NCBI GenBank assembly: GCA_016714985.1
Contig: JADKBS010000014.1
Span: forward strand, 62,001 to 126,000
Source of the DNA: Saprospiraceae bacterium
Lineage (GTDB): Bacteria; Bacteroidota; Bacteroidia; Chitinophagales; Saprospiraceae
DNA: 64,000 nt
Direction: 5' to 3'
Shown here: one piece after another, positions 8,821 to 17,300 of the stretch
Layout of the letters: each line of letters starts with the position of its first letter
Position numbering within the stretch: the first letter of the stretch is position 1
Translations under genes and position numbers: made by a program
The notes under the pieces: model-generated
The model's input: the letters and a program-made list of their open reading frames with translations, nothing else
Database searches by the model: none
Told to the model about the DNA's origin: nothing

Positions 8821-9714
8821 ATGAACCGCAGTCAATTCCTCAAACTCATGGCAACCATCCCGCTCGCCACCTCGGCAATGAAACTCAGCTGCTTGGACAG
8901 CGCCACCAGTGGCTTTTCCAACACGGACAAGATGCCCGTCCTCTTCCTCGGCCACGGCAGCCCGATGAACGCCATCGAGGAGAACGAGTTCGTACAGGGC
9001 TTCCGCCAAATAGGCAAGGAAATCCCACGTCCCAACGCAATACTCTGTGTATCAGCACATTGGGAGACCAGCGGCACTTGGGTGACTGCGATGGACAAAC
9101 CGAAGACCATCCACGACTTCGGCGGCTTCCCACAGGCGCTGTTCGATGTGCAGTACCCAGCGCCCGGCAGCCCCGAATTGGCCATGGAAACAAAGGAACT
9201 TATCAAGTCCGCCCAGGTCGGGCTGGACGACCACCAGTGGGGCCTCGACCACGGTGCTTGGTCGGTCATCAAGCACCTCTACCCAAATGCCGACGTGCCC
9301 ATCATCCAGTTGAGCCTCGACGTGCGCCGCACCCCGCAGCAGCACTATGAATTAGCCAAGGAAATAGCGGCGCTCCGCAACAAAGGCGTGCTCATCGTGG
9401 GCAGCGGCAACATGGTGCACAACCTGCGCATGGCCGCTTTTGACAAAATGAACCTCGACAACTACGGCTATGACTGGGCCATTGAGGCCAACACGAAGTT
9501 CAAGCAGTACATCGCCGACGGCGACCACCAGCGCCTCATCAACTACACGGCAGAGGGCCGTCCGTTCCAGCTTTCCATCCCGACGCCGGAGCATTACCTC
9601 CCGCTACTTTACGCACTGGCCTTGAAGGAGGAAAAGGACGAAATCAGCTTCTTCAACGACAAGGCCGTGGCCGGGTCACTGACGATGACCTCGGTGCGGA
9701 TTCAGGGGGCGTGA
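8821..9714 (+). CDS. ygiD: Class III extradiol dioxygenase, 4,5-DOPA dioxygenase-like
   Basis: 297 residues. It has the LigB-fold signature of YgiD/DODA enzymes: LFLGHGSPMNAIEEN with the first metal-ligand His, CVSAHWETSGTWVT with the second, HDFGGFP, and WGLDHGAWSV near the active site; VIVGSGNMVHNLR is the usual C-terminal histidine motif. The enzymes open catechol rings with Fe(II) or Zn(II). An N-terminal segment (MNRSQFLKLMATIPLATSAMK) resembles a signal or Tat-like leader followed by a cysteine, so it may be exported, unlike E. coli YgiD. It is a single gene followed at once by a palindromic terminator. Confidence 0.85.
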   Translation: MNRSQFLKLMATIPLATSAMKLSCLDSATSGFSNTDKMPVLFLGHGSPMNAIEENEFVQGFRQIGKEIPRPNAILCVSAHWETSGTWVTAMDKPKTIHDFGGFPQALFDVQYPAPGSPELAMETKELIKSAQVGLDDHQWGLDHGAWSVIKHLYPNADVPIIQLSLDVRRTPQQHYELAKEIAALRNKGVLIVGSGNMVHNLRMAAFDKMNLDNYGYDWAIEANTKFKQYIADGDHQRLINYTAEGRPFQLSIPTPEHYLPLLYALALKEEKDEISFFNDKAVAGSLTMTSVRIQGA

Positions 9715-9717
9715 GTT

Positions 9718-9749
9718 GATTTACCCTGTCTGCCGACAGGCAGGGATTT
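9718..9749. terminator. Palindromic 32-bp repeat, probable terminator (copy A)
   Basis: Arms CCCTGTCTG (9724-9732) and CAGGCAGGG (9737-9745) pair with one G-T wobble around CCGA, flanked by GATTTA and ATTT. The complete 32 bp occurs again in inverse orientation at 35628-35659, directly after parA. It lies 4 bp after the dioxygenase stop codon. Confidence 0.65.
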
Positions 9750-9754
9750 ACGAT

Positions 9755-10237
9755 TCAAGGCTTTTCCCGCCCCACGAACCGCTCCTCCCCCTTGAGAAAT
9801 CCAATGGCCCTTGCAACATTGCGTTCCACACTCTCTTCTGATTTCAGGTGGGCGATATAGCGCACGATTTCCAACTGGCGGGATGGGCTCAGGCTTTCAA
9901 ACTTGGCCTTGGCCACTGGGTTTTCATCCAAAGCGGTTTGTAGCTTTTGGTGTATGGGGATACTCCGGTCTTCGGGGTCGTATTCGATGCTCACTTCTAC
10001 CTTCTCCCCTACCCTTCTGGGCGAATCTTTCAGCATGACCATATTGATGTAAAGCCGCCACGCCCCGGCGTATTTCACGAGGGTTTGGCGATAAGGTTTC
10101 CCGTTAATAGTGCCTTTGATTGGCACTTTCCCTTTATGTTGGCCCGCCTGGGCCAATAGCCCTGCAAGCACCTCCTCCGGTAATAACACGAAGGGATTGC
10201 CTACGATGATGTCAATGGTTGCTTGAAAAATCACCAT
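9755..10237 (-). CDS. YdeI/OmpD-associated family protein with DUF1905 domain
   Basis: 160 residues. The N-terminal 95 residues form a DUF1905-type beta-barrel (FQATIDIIVGNPFVLLPEEVL, KVPIKGTINGKPYRQTLVKY, INMVMLKDSPRRVGEKVEVSIEYD). The C-terminal part (LDENPVAKAKFESLSPSRQLEIVRYI, SVERNVARAIGFLKGEERF) matches the YdeI/OmpD-associated helical tail. The function is unknown; homologues appear in acid- or stress-related contexts. It is convergent with the dioxygenase gene and has no clear operon partner. Confidence 0.75.
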   Translation of the reverse strand: MVIFQATIDIIVGNPFVLLPEEVLAGLLAQAGQHKGKVPIKGTINGKPYRQTLVKYAGAWRLYINMVMLKDSPRRVGEKVEVSIEYDPEDRSIPIHQKLQTALDENPVAKAKFESLSPSRQLEIVRYIAHLKSEESVERNVARAIGFLKGEERFVGREKP

Positions 10238-10262
10238 ATCTTACACGCCTTTTTTACGACCG

Positions 10263-10899
10263 TCAGCCGTCAGCCGTCAGCAAAACAGGTTCCCTCAAAA
10301 TCGTCCTCAGCTTCTCCGGTTCCGTGTTGCGAAAATCGGACAAATAAATCTCATGGTGCAGGCCGTTCTTCAAAAAGCCGTTGGCTTGGCAAAAATCGAG
10401 CAACTGCGCCAGCGTCTGCGGCTCGGTGCTGAACGGACCAATGTGCATCATTTGGGCGCATTTGCCCTCCGTCATTTTAAAGAACTCAATATTGGTGGCG
10501 AGGGCGATTTTCTTTTTTGAAACAACCTCCTTGGCGCAGCCAATGGCCACGGCCGCTTCCACGTAGTCCGGCAGGCGGATGAGCAGGCGGTACTCCCACT
10601 CGCTGCGGGGCACCTGCTGTGGTGCTTCCGACATGGAGGTTGCCAAACCGGGCCTCATCGAACCACCAAAGCCCTTCGAGTTTGGGCACTGCGAAGTCTT
10701 TGCCCTCCCCTTTGTAATGGAACTTGACGGCGTAGGCCGTTGCATACAATGCCTGAATCCGCTCCGAAAAATCAGCCCCAGACGGGTCGCCCTTACCGAG
10801 GATGGACAGGTACTGGGCAGGTTCGAATTCCACCACCTGTGGCTTGGTGGCCGCCGTGTAATAGGCTTTGTAGCGCTTGGTTAAATCCAGCTTTTCCAT
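10263..10899 (-). pseudogene. GyrI-like small-molecule-binding protein, frameshifted
   Basis: The N-terminal half runs from ATG 10899 (MEKLDLTKRYKAYYTA) to about 10635 (WWFDEARFGNLH); the rest continues in another frame (MSEAPQQVPRSEWEYRLLIRLPDYV to LREPVLLTADG, stop at 10263). Joined, they give about 211 residues of a GyrI-like/SOUL-like ligand-binding protein, cytoplasmic, role unknown. The shift falls near 10630 (AACCTCCATGTCGG) and amounts to one extra base. The rest of both frames is undamaged, so this may be a recent mutation or an assembly error. Three CGTCAGC units lie at the 3' end (10260-10280). Confidence 0.75.
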
Positions 10900-11082
10900 A
10901 TTCTTCTTCTTTTTTGTTTGCAAAATCATTCGGGGAAAACATTGAATGAGTATTCCTTGAGTAATTTTCTCAAAATTCCTAACCTTCACTGACAGCCTTA
11001 TGTCAGTGGCGATGGAGATATTTGTCAATGAAAAGGATGACTATCTTGCGCCATCGCATTTTCACCATAAAAAACAGCGCAC

Positions 11083-12339
11083 ATGAAAATACAGGCATTC
11101 ACCTTCGCAATGGCCGCACTGCTGGCCTTCGCTTTTCCATTGAAAACCAACGCCCAAGACGGCTGGGTGGAACTCATCAACGGCAAGGACATGATGGGCT
11201 GGCGAGCCAATGAAAACACCGCCACTTGGACCGTGGAGGGCGGCCTACTGGCGGGCGTCGGCAAGCGCTCCCACCTGTTTTACGAAGGCGAACACCTTCG
11301 GGACGGCTTCAAAAACTTCGAAATGGAAGTGCAGGTGCGCACCTTCAAGCTCGCCAATTCGGGCATTTATTTCCACACCAATTTTCAAGAAGAAGGCTGG
11401 CCGGGCACGGGCATCGAGATTCAGGTGAACAACTCGCACATTGGCGAAGGCACCTACGTTGAACTAAAGAAAATGGGCAGTCTCTATGGCTACCGCAATA
11501 TTTACAAGACCTTCTCCAAGGACGACGAATGGATGACGGTGAAGGCAAGGGTGGAGAGCGATCGAGTACAGGTATGGGTGAATGGCCTACAGACTGTGGA
11601 CTACCGACAGCCCGCCCGCACTTTTAGTCGGCTGCGGCGGCTCTCGAAAGGCACGTTTGCAATGCAAGGCCACGACGACCATAGCCGGATGCAGTACCGC
11701 AGCTTCCGGGTGCGCCGCCTGCCCGACGACGCCAGTTCCGGCCTCACCGCCCCCGATTTTGGCGTCTGGCACGATACGCTGATGGCCATGCAGGGCCGAA
11801 ATTTCCCCTTCATTGACTTGAACCCACCAGCAAACTTGACAGCGCTGGAACTGACCGACTATGTGCGGGCAACGGGCATCAATGCCGCCTTCGTCAAAAG
11901 CCCCAAAAAGGCCAACCAACTGGGGGCTGCAAGTGGGCTGCCGCTTTTCACGGGCATGAAGGTGACGGCCAAAAACATCGTAACACAAACCAATTCGATG
12001 GCCGATTTTGTCATCGGCGAAAGCACGGACATGCAATCGGCGAAGGCATTGCTGGGTAGCGGGAAAATCCAAGTCTGGTCGGACAAGGGCCGGGTGCTCA
12101 CCGCCCAAACCGCTGGCGAACTCTTGAACCTTGCGAAGCAAAAAAATGTGGCCATCGAGATTGACAACGCAACCCGCCACCCTTCCGTGGAAGTGTTGAG
12201 AATGGCCAAGGCCAAGGGCTGCAAGTTCACCATGAGCGGCCTCGTTCCGAAGGAGAAAATGGAGCAGTCTAGCTATGTTTTTGAGGTGCTCAAAACCGCT
12301 GGGCTGGATTATAAGGACTTTTATGTGCCGGGGATGTAA
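11083..12339 (+). CDS. Secreted DUF1080 (3-keto-disaccharide hydrolase-like) protein with a PHP-like C-terminal domain
   Basis: 418 residues: a signal peptide (MKIQAFTFAMAALLAFAFPLKTNAQ); a DUF1080 lectin-like domain at about 26-215 (WVELINGKDMMGWR, WTVEGGLLAG, NSGIYFHTNFQEEGWPGTGIEIQVNN); and about 190 residues that look like a reduced PHP-type domain (SGLPLFTGMKVT, VAIEIDNATRHPSVEVLRMAKAKGCKFTM). DUF1080 domains bind or cleave sugars, some being 3-keto-glycoside hydrolases. PHP domains are metal-dependent phosphoesterases, but the usual histidine clusters are missing here, so the second domain may be inactive. This is a monocistronic periplasmic or surface protein. Confidence 0.75.
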   Translation: MKIQAFTFAMAALLAFAFPLKTNAQDGWVELINGKDMMGWRANENTATWTVEGGLLAGVGKRSHLFYEGEHLRDGFKNFEMEVQVRTFKLANSGIYFHTNFQEEGWPGTGIEIQVNNSHIGEGTYVELKKMGSLYGYRNIYKTFSKDDEWMTVKARVESDRVQVWVNGLQTVDYRQPARTFSRLRRLSKGTFAMQGHDDHSRMQYRSFRVRRLPDDASSGLTAPDFGVWHDTLMAMQGRNFPFIDLNPPANLTALELTDYVRATGINAAFVKSPKKANQLGAASGLPLFTGMKVTAKNIVTQTNSMADFVIGESTDMQSAKALLGSGKIQVWSDKGRVLTAQTAGELLNLAKQKNVAIEIDNATRHPSVEVLRMAKAKGCKFTMSGLVPKEKMEQSSYVFEVLKTAGLDYKDFYVPGM

Positions 12340-12349
12340 GGGGATTTAC

Positions 12350-12525
12350 GATTGGTAACCATGTCGCTTTGTCATTGCCGTAGGCAAACTGCGACGTCAT
12401 GCGGGAAGCCACGATGTGACACACACCGTGACGCTGCGGGTCGCCTACGGCGATGACAAAGCGGCGAGTACCTTGACGCACACCTTGACATCGCAGATTG
12501 TCTTCGACAATGACAAAAATGACCC
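12350..12525. repeat. Long imperfect inverted repeat between genes
   Basis: The arms at 12363-12385 (GTCGCTTTGTCATTGCCG...) and 12443-12465 (CGGCGATGACAAAGCGGC...) are reverse complements with two mismatches. Inner segments (CTGCGACGTCATGCGG and CCGTGACGCTGCGGG) also pair, so a cruciform or long stem of about 100 bp is possible. TTGTC/GACAA words continue to 12525. No open frame is convincing, and it resembles a decayed palindromic mobile element. Confidence 0.5.
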
Positions 12526-12595
12526 TTGAGTTTTCGTATTAACTCCAGCCCCCCATCAACCCTTATCAACCACATCAACTTTATCAACCTAAAAC

Positions 12596-13315
12596 ATGAA
12601 CCGCACCGACCGCCTCATGGGCATCGTCGCCCACCTGCAAAACAAGAAGTACCAGACCGCCGAGGAGCTGGCCGAGCACTTCGGGATGAGCGTGCGCACG
12701 GTGTATCGTGACCTGCGGGCGATGAACGAAATCGGTGTGCCCGTGGGCTTCGAGGCGGGGCGGGGCTACCACATCGTGGGCGGATACTTCCTGCCGCCCG
12801 TGTCGCTGACGGCGGAAGAGGCCAATGCGCTGGCGCTGATGGAGCCGCTGGTGGTGCGCTTCGCAGACAAGAGCATCTTGCAGCATTATGGCACGGCCCT
12901 CTCAAAGATAAAACAGGTGCTGGGCAATACGCAGCGCCGGAATTTGGAGCAGATACAGCAACAGGTGTCGCACTACATCCCCGACGACTACGCCCACCTG
13001 CTGCCCAGCACCGACTACCTGACGACCATCCAAAAGGCCATCATTGACCAACGCATCCTGCGCATTGAATACACCAACCTGAAGGACGAAGCCAGCGCCC
13101 GTGAGGTGGAGCCTATCGGCCTTACGTTTTACTCCCTCAACTGGCACCTCATCGCCTGGTGCCACCTGCGCAAGGAGTACCGTGACTTCCGCACGAGCCG
13201 GATAACGTCCTTGAAGCTGAGCTTGGAGCCGTTCCGCATCAAAGAACACCGGTCGCTGGGCGATTATTTGAAGGATTTGGAGGTGCTGGAGCGGCATCAT
13301 AGGCGGGGCGAATAG
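12596..13315 (+). CDS. YafY-like HTH/WYL-domain transcriptional regulator
   Basis: 239 residues. The N-terminal DeoR-like winged helix is clear (DRLMGIVAHLQNKKYQTAEELAEHFGMSVRTVYRDLRAM, then GRGYHIVGGYFLPP). A linker is followed by the WYL domain (IDQRILRIEYTNLKDEASAREVEPIGLTFY ... WHLIAWCHLRKEYRDFRTSRITSLKL). WYL domains sense nucleic acid or nucleotide ligands, and regulators of this type sit near stress or defence genes in many genomes. It lies 370 bp upstream of the NACHT gene on the same strand. A link to the defence-like block is possible but not shown. Confidence 0.88.
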   Translation: MNRTDRLMGIVAHLQNKKYQTAEELAEHFGMSVRTVYRDLRAMNEIGVPVGFEAGRGYHIVGGYFLPPVSLTAEEANALALMEPLVVRFADKSILQHYGTALSKIKQVLGNTQRRNLEQIQQQVSHYIPDDYAHLLPSTDYLTTIQKAIIDQRILRIEYTNLKDEASAREVEPIGLTFYSLNWHLIAWCHLRKEYRDFRTSRITSLKLSLEPFRIKEHRSLGDYLKDLEVLERHHRRGE

Positions 13316-13494
13316 AAGGTTATGCGTTGGAGGGCAAGGTTTTGGCCATGCCTCGCCAGCTTGACTTGGTACCACGACACGCCAAGGGCGCAAACACTGA
13401 TGAACGAGGCCATGAGCGCCACGCTGGTGCGCTGCTGCACTTGCCGGAAGAACCCGGCGATGGTCGAAAAGATGGGTTTGGGCTTTGTTTTCAT
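13297..13494 (-). CDS. Possible small single-helix membrane protein
   Basis: 65 codons from ATG 13494 (MKTKPKPIFSTIAGFFRQ) to a stop that overlaps the end of the WYL gene in antisense. One hydrophobic segment (VALMASFISVCALGVSWY) would span the membrane, preceded by basic residues, which is a plausible topology. I do not recognise it. Its convergent position and lack of overlap with another gene body (except 19 bp) leave it possible, but it could be a chance frame. Confidence 0.3.
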   Translation of the reverse strand: MKTKPKPIFSTIAGFFRQVQQRTSVALMASFISVCALGVSWYQVKLARHGQNLALQRITFYSPRL

Positions 13495-13524
13495 GGGGTG
13501 AGGATGGGGAAAGATGGGGATTTA

Positions 13525-13601
13525 TCGTACTCCGAAACTCCAGTTTCGGAGCCACGCATAGTTAGCTTACTTGACACCGGAACTGGGGTTCCGGTGTACG
13601 A
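13525..13601. repeat. Double-hairpin palindromic element
   Basis: Two perfect hairpins stand side by side: CTCCGAAACT / AGTTTCGGAG (13530-13551) and ACACCGGAAC / GTTCCGGTGT (13574-13597). Outer arms TCGTAC (13525-13530) and GTACGA (13596-13601) also pair, closing the two into one unit. This is the architecture of REP/BIME-like elements. It lies about 80 bp upstream of the NACHT gene. Confidence 0.6.
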
Positions 13602-13682
13602 GGGGGCACTGCATAAACGACATGCCTACCCTATTTCCATTCCATTCCCTATCTTCACCCCCATAAATAAACCGACCCATTC

Positions 13683-16654
13683 ATGGCACTGAAATACATC
13701 ATAGACGTAGTAAAAGAACCGATACAAGAACAGGTAGTACAGACGATAACGGAACTGGCTGTTACCAAGGGCTGGGAAGCCTTGCAAAAAAGCCACAAGG
13801 TGCTGTCCATCTTGAAAAAGCTGAAGCTCGTCAACCTTGCCGAAGACTTTGGGGTGGTCTATGTCCATGCACTGGCAGAATACGGGGCCGAGAAGGAACC
13901 CAAGGAGTTGGTGCAGTTATTCGCCCTGCCCACGGTTCGGGAAGCCCTTGAAAACGACCACCGCAGCGGCTCCTCTACTTTCACGGCAGAAGTAGAACAC
14001 CAACTACATACCAGCCCACAACTGACGGCGCTAAAGCCACACTACCCGCATGTGCAATCCCTGCTTTCCGAAATCAAGGAGTTTAAGGACACCGTGGAAT
14101 ATGTGCAAATGCAAGCCGCTAACCCTTTCGCCCTAAAGCAATACAATGAGGTAAAAAAAAGCCTTGACCAACTCCTCGAAGAAAAGCATCGCAACAGCTT
14201 CGAGGGGCAGGTGGAGCGCTATCTTGATAAGCAGATTGTGGCGTTTGAGCAGAAGTATTTGGAGGGAGGGAAGTATGTTGATTTAAATGGGAAAAAGAAC
14301 GTTCCATACATAGCTTTTGACTCTGGAGGTTTTGTGAAAAGGCCAAATGAAGACATAAATTTCGATTATGAAGTCTTGGATGCTGAACTCTTATTTTGTC
14401 CCCTCGACAACTTTATCAAAGACTGGTTGAGAGACTCCACCTCCCGCCTCCTCGTCATCATGGGCGAATACGGCACAGGCAAGACCACTTTTGCCAGCCA
14501 CCTCACCCACCAGTTGGGCTGCCAATACCGGGGGAAAGGCAGCACAGGCACTATCACGGATGAAAAGCAAAGGATTCCCCTTTACCTTCCCTTGCGCAAT
14601 TTCGGGAAGGACATCGGGAGCTTCGTGAGCGACCAGTGCAGTAATGACCACGGCATCACCACCCTGCATTTTGGGGAGTTCAAGCAGCGGATGGGCGAAC
14701 TGCTGGTCATCTTCGACGGCTTTGATGAAATGACGCAGCGGGTGGACGCCGTGGAGAAGCGGGAAAATTTTGCGAAGCTGAACCGCCTGCTGGAAGAGAA
14801 CCCCACCGGCAAGTTCATTCTCACCTGCCGGGAAGAATATTTCCAATCCAAGGAAGAACTGCAAGCCACTTTCCGCAGCGAGGCGGGGCTTGAACTTGTT
14901 TACCTGCTGCCCTTCGACGAGGGGCAAATCAAGCAGTTCCTCCACTCGCATACCGATGACCCCGACACTTACTGGAAGCAGATTGACAAAACCTTCGACC
15001 TGAAGGACTTGGCCAAGCGCCCCGTGCTGCTCGAACTCATCATCAACTACCTGCCCAAGCTCCTGCGGGAGAAAAAAGGCGAGCGCATACGGGCCAGCGA
15101 CCTCTACAAAGCCTGTATCGAAGAAGAACTCAGCCGGGTGGCCGATAAGTTGAACACCATACTGCCCGGCCCCGCACGGCTTGATATTCTGAAACGCCTC
15201 GCCGCTTGGATGTATGTAAACGATACCCTCAGCTTCGATACCCGTCAAATAGGCGAGGAACTGAAACTACAAGAGGTTTTCAAGGTCAGCAGTGAATGGG
15301 AATACGAACGCCGACTGAGTGAATTCCTGACTTTTACCTTCCTACTTCGGGAGGACGACTACCAGTTCCGCATCTCCCATAAATCGTTCCGGGAATACCT
15401 CGCTGCGCTGGTTCTCACAGACGAGGTGAATAAAAAAGACATACTTCATTTCCCGAAAAAGAAGATAAGTAAAGAGGTGCAGAACTTTATGCTGGAGCAG
15501 GGGCTTGAGCAAAAAAACTTGCTGTCGCTGGTGAAGACTGCCAAAAGCCCCGAAGCTGAATGGCAGGGAACCAATGCGGCTAATCTGTTGCTGGCTTTGG
15601 ACAAGGAAGCGTTGGCAGAGCAGAATTTGTCGGATTGTGTGTTGAGAGAGGTGGATTTCCAATTAGCCAATTTATCGGAAACATCCTTTCATGGGGCTTC
15701 GCTAATAGACTCAACCTTTTCTGGAAGCATAATTAATGCAGAAGGATTGACTAAAGCAGATTTTACAAACGCTGAATTGGTTTTGTACTTGCACAGTGCC
15801 TCTTCGCTGAATGGAATTGAAAAAATCAAAGGTGCGAAGCGGCTTGATTGTTCGATAAACTACATAAGTGACCTTTCGCCAATTAAAGGGTTGACTAATT
15901 TACAACGGTTGGATTTTCAACATAATAAAGTACAAGACCTAACTCCAATTGCTGGATTAGTTAATTTGGAACAGCTTGTCTGCTTTGATAATAAAGTCTC
16001 AGACCTTTCTCCCGTCGCCGATTTGTTAAATCTTAAAAGATTTTTCTTTGAAAACAACGAAGTAAAAGACCTTTCTCCTATCGCTGGACTATTGAATCTT
16101 GAATTTGTGATTTGTGATTCAAATAAAATCAATGATTTATCTCCTGTTGCAGGACTTGTAAATTTAGAAAAACTTAGATGCTCCTCTAACCAAATCTCAG
16201 ATTTAACGCCTATCGTTGGGTTATCAAATCTAGAATCGCTATCCTGCGATTTCAATCAAATTTCTGACCTAGCTTCAATAGCTGGTTTGACCAATCTAAA
16301 ACAACTTTTTGTTATCACAACCAAGTTTCTGACCTATCACCTGTCGTCGGGTTAAAAGGTTTGCAATGGATTTCTTGTTCTTTCAACCAAATCAGAGACC
16401 TAACACCTGTCGCTGGGCTGCATAACTTGCAACTTTTAGAATGTGGCTCCAACCAAATCGCTGATATCACTCCCGTCGCTGGGCTAGCAAACCTTGTACG
16501 GCTTTACTGTGACAACAATCCAATCACTGACCTATCCCCTTTGTATGGCTTGAAAAACCTGCGGGAACTCCAATTGTCCAAAGGCCAGTTTTCAGAAAAG
16601 GCATTGGCAGAATTGCGAGAGGCATTACCGGGGCTGGAGATTAAGTTGGTGTGA
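13683..16654 (+). pseudogene. NACHT-type STAND NTPase with pentapeptide and leucine-rich repeats (one-base frameshift)
   Basis: After repairing one shift the protein is about 990 residues. Residues 1-225 are a helical effector or adaptor region I do not recognise. The NACHT ATPase follows, with Walker A MGEYGTGKTTFASHL near 260 and Walker B LLVIFDGFDEM near 340, then TCREEYFQSK and the winged-helix region to about 600. Pentapeptide-like ANLSETSFHGASLIDSTF follows near 660, then at least ten internalin-like LRRs (LSPVAGLVNLEKLRCSSNQISD type). The frame breaks in a run of five T at 16306-16310; six T restores LRR reading to 16654. Such STAND proteins often sense phage proteins through the LRRs. 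The gene is intact otherwise, so it may be functional with an assembly error. Confidence 0.85.
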
Positions 16655-16694
16655 GGAAGTTTTATATCGCTCCTCATTCGACAAAGGACCTGGC

Positions 16695-17216
16695 CTACCT
16701 CACCAAAAAGAACGCCCGAAACACCTCAAACTCCGCCCGCTCCTGTTCTACGAACCGCTCAAAAAGCCGCTCGCCTACCTGTGCTTTTAAAGCAGAAATG
16801 CCCACATCAATCAATCGAAGGCCGTTGGGCGTGAGGAAGATATTGTCGTAGGACATGCCGGGCATATTGGAAGGTCGCTGGAGGTCACGGTGGACGAAGC
16901 CCGCACGGTGGAGTTGCGCCAGTTCATCCTCAAAAACATCGAGCCAGAGCAGGCGCTTCTCCTGTTCGTAGGCCCGGAAATCGAGCGGGTAGAGCCGTTC
17001 CATCACCAGCATCTCGCTGTCGTTCTCGAACTCATCCAAACGCACAAACCGGACGACCAGCCCGTTCACGGCATTGGCGAACTTCATCTTCTCCGCCTCC
17101 GAGCCGATGTCGGAGCGGGTATCGCCAAAAAACAACTTGCCCACCTCTGTATCGGACAGGGCGATGACGGTATTGTTATCGCCGGTGGAAAGTGTTCGAG
17201 GGTGGCGATTTGGCAT
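16695..17216 (-). CDS. Small protein-kinase-like protein
   Basis: 173 residues from ATG 17216 (MPNRHPRTLS). It has a reduced kinase fold: VGKLFFGD with a candidate ATP-binding Lys, a helix with a candidate Glu (SEAEKMKFAN), hinge-like MLVMERL, catalytic loop FVHRDLQRPSN, and RLIDVG in place of DFG. The usual large C-terminal lobe is short. It resembles small Bacteroidota serine/threonine or Bud32/RIO-like kinases, but the target is unknown. It is convergent with the NACHT gene, with 40 bp between the stops, and lies divergently from the helicase gene, so the three form one compact accessory block. Confidence 0.7.
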   Translation of the reverse strand: MPNRHPRTLSTGDNNTVIALSDTEVGKLFFGDTRSDIGSEAEKMKFANAVNGLVVRFVRLDEFENDSEMLVMERLYPLDFRAYEQEKRLLWLDVFEDELAQLHRAGFVHRDLQRPSNMPGMSYDNIFLTPNGLRLIDVGISALKAQVGERLFERFVEQERAEFEVFRAFFLVR

Positions 17217-17300
17217 GACGGAATTTGTACTTATCAAGCAAAGGTACAATGAGATCATTTATGCGGTGCAATCGAAGGATTTCTTTTCTTTGCCCCCCAA

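Noticed and set aside
14391..15248. 285-codon frame antisense to the NACHT gene
   Set aside because: It mirrors the NACHT ATPase core and has no recognisable motif.
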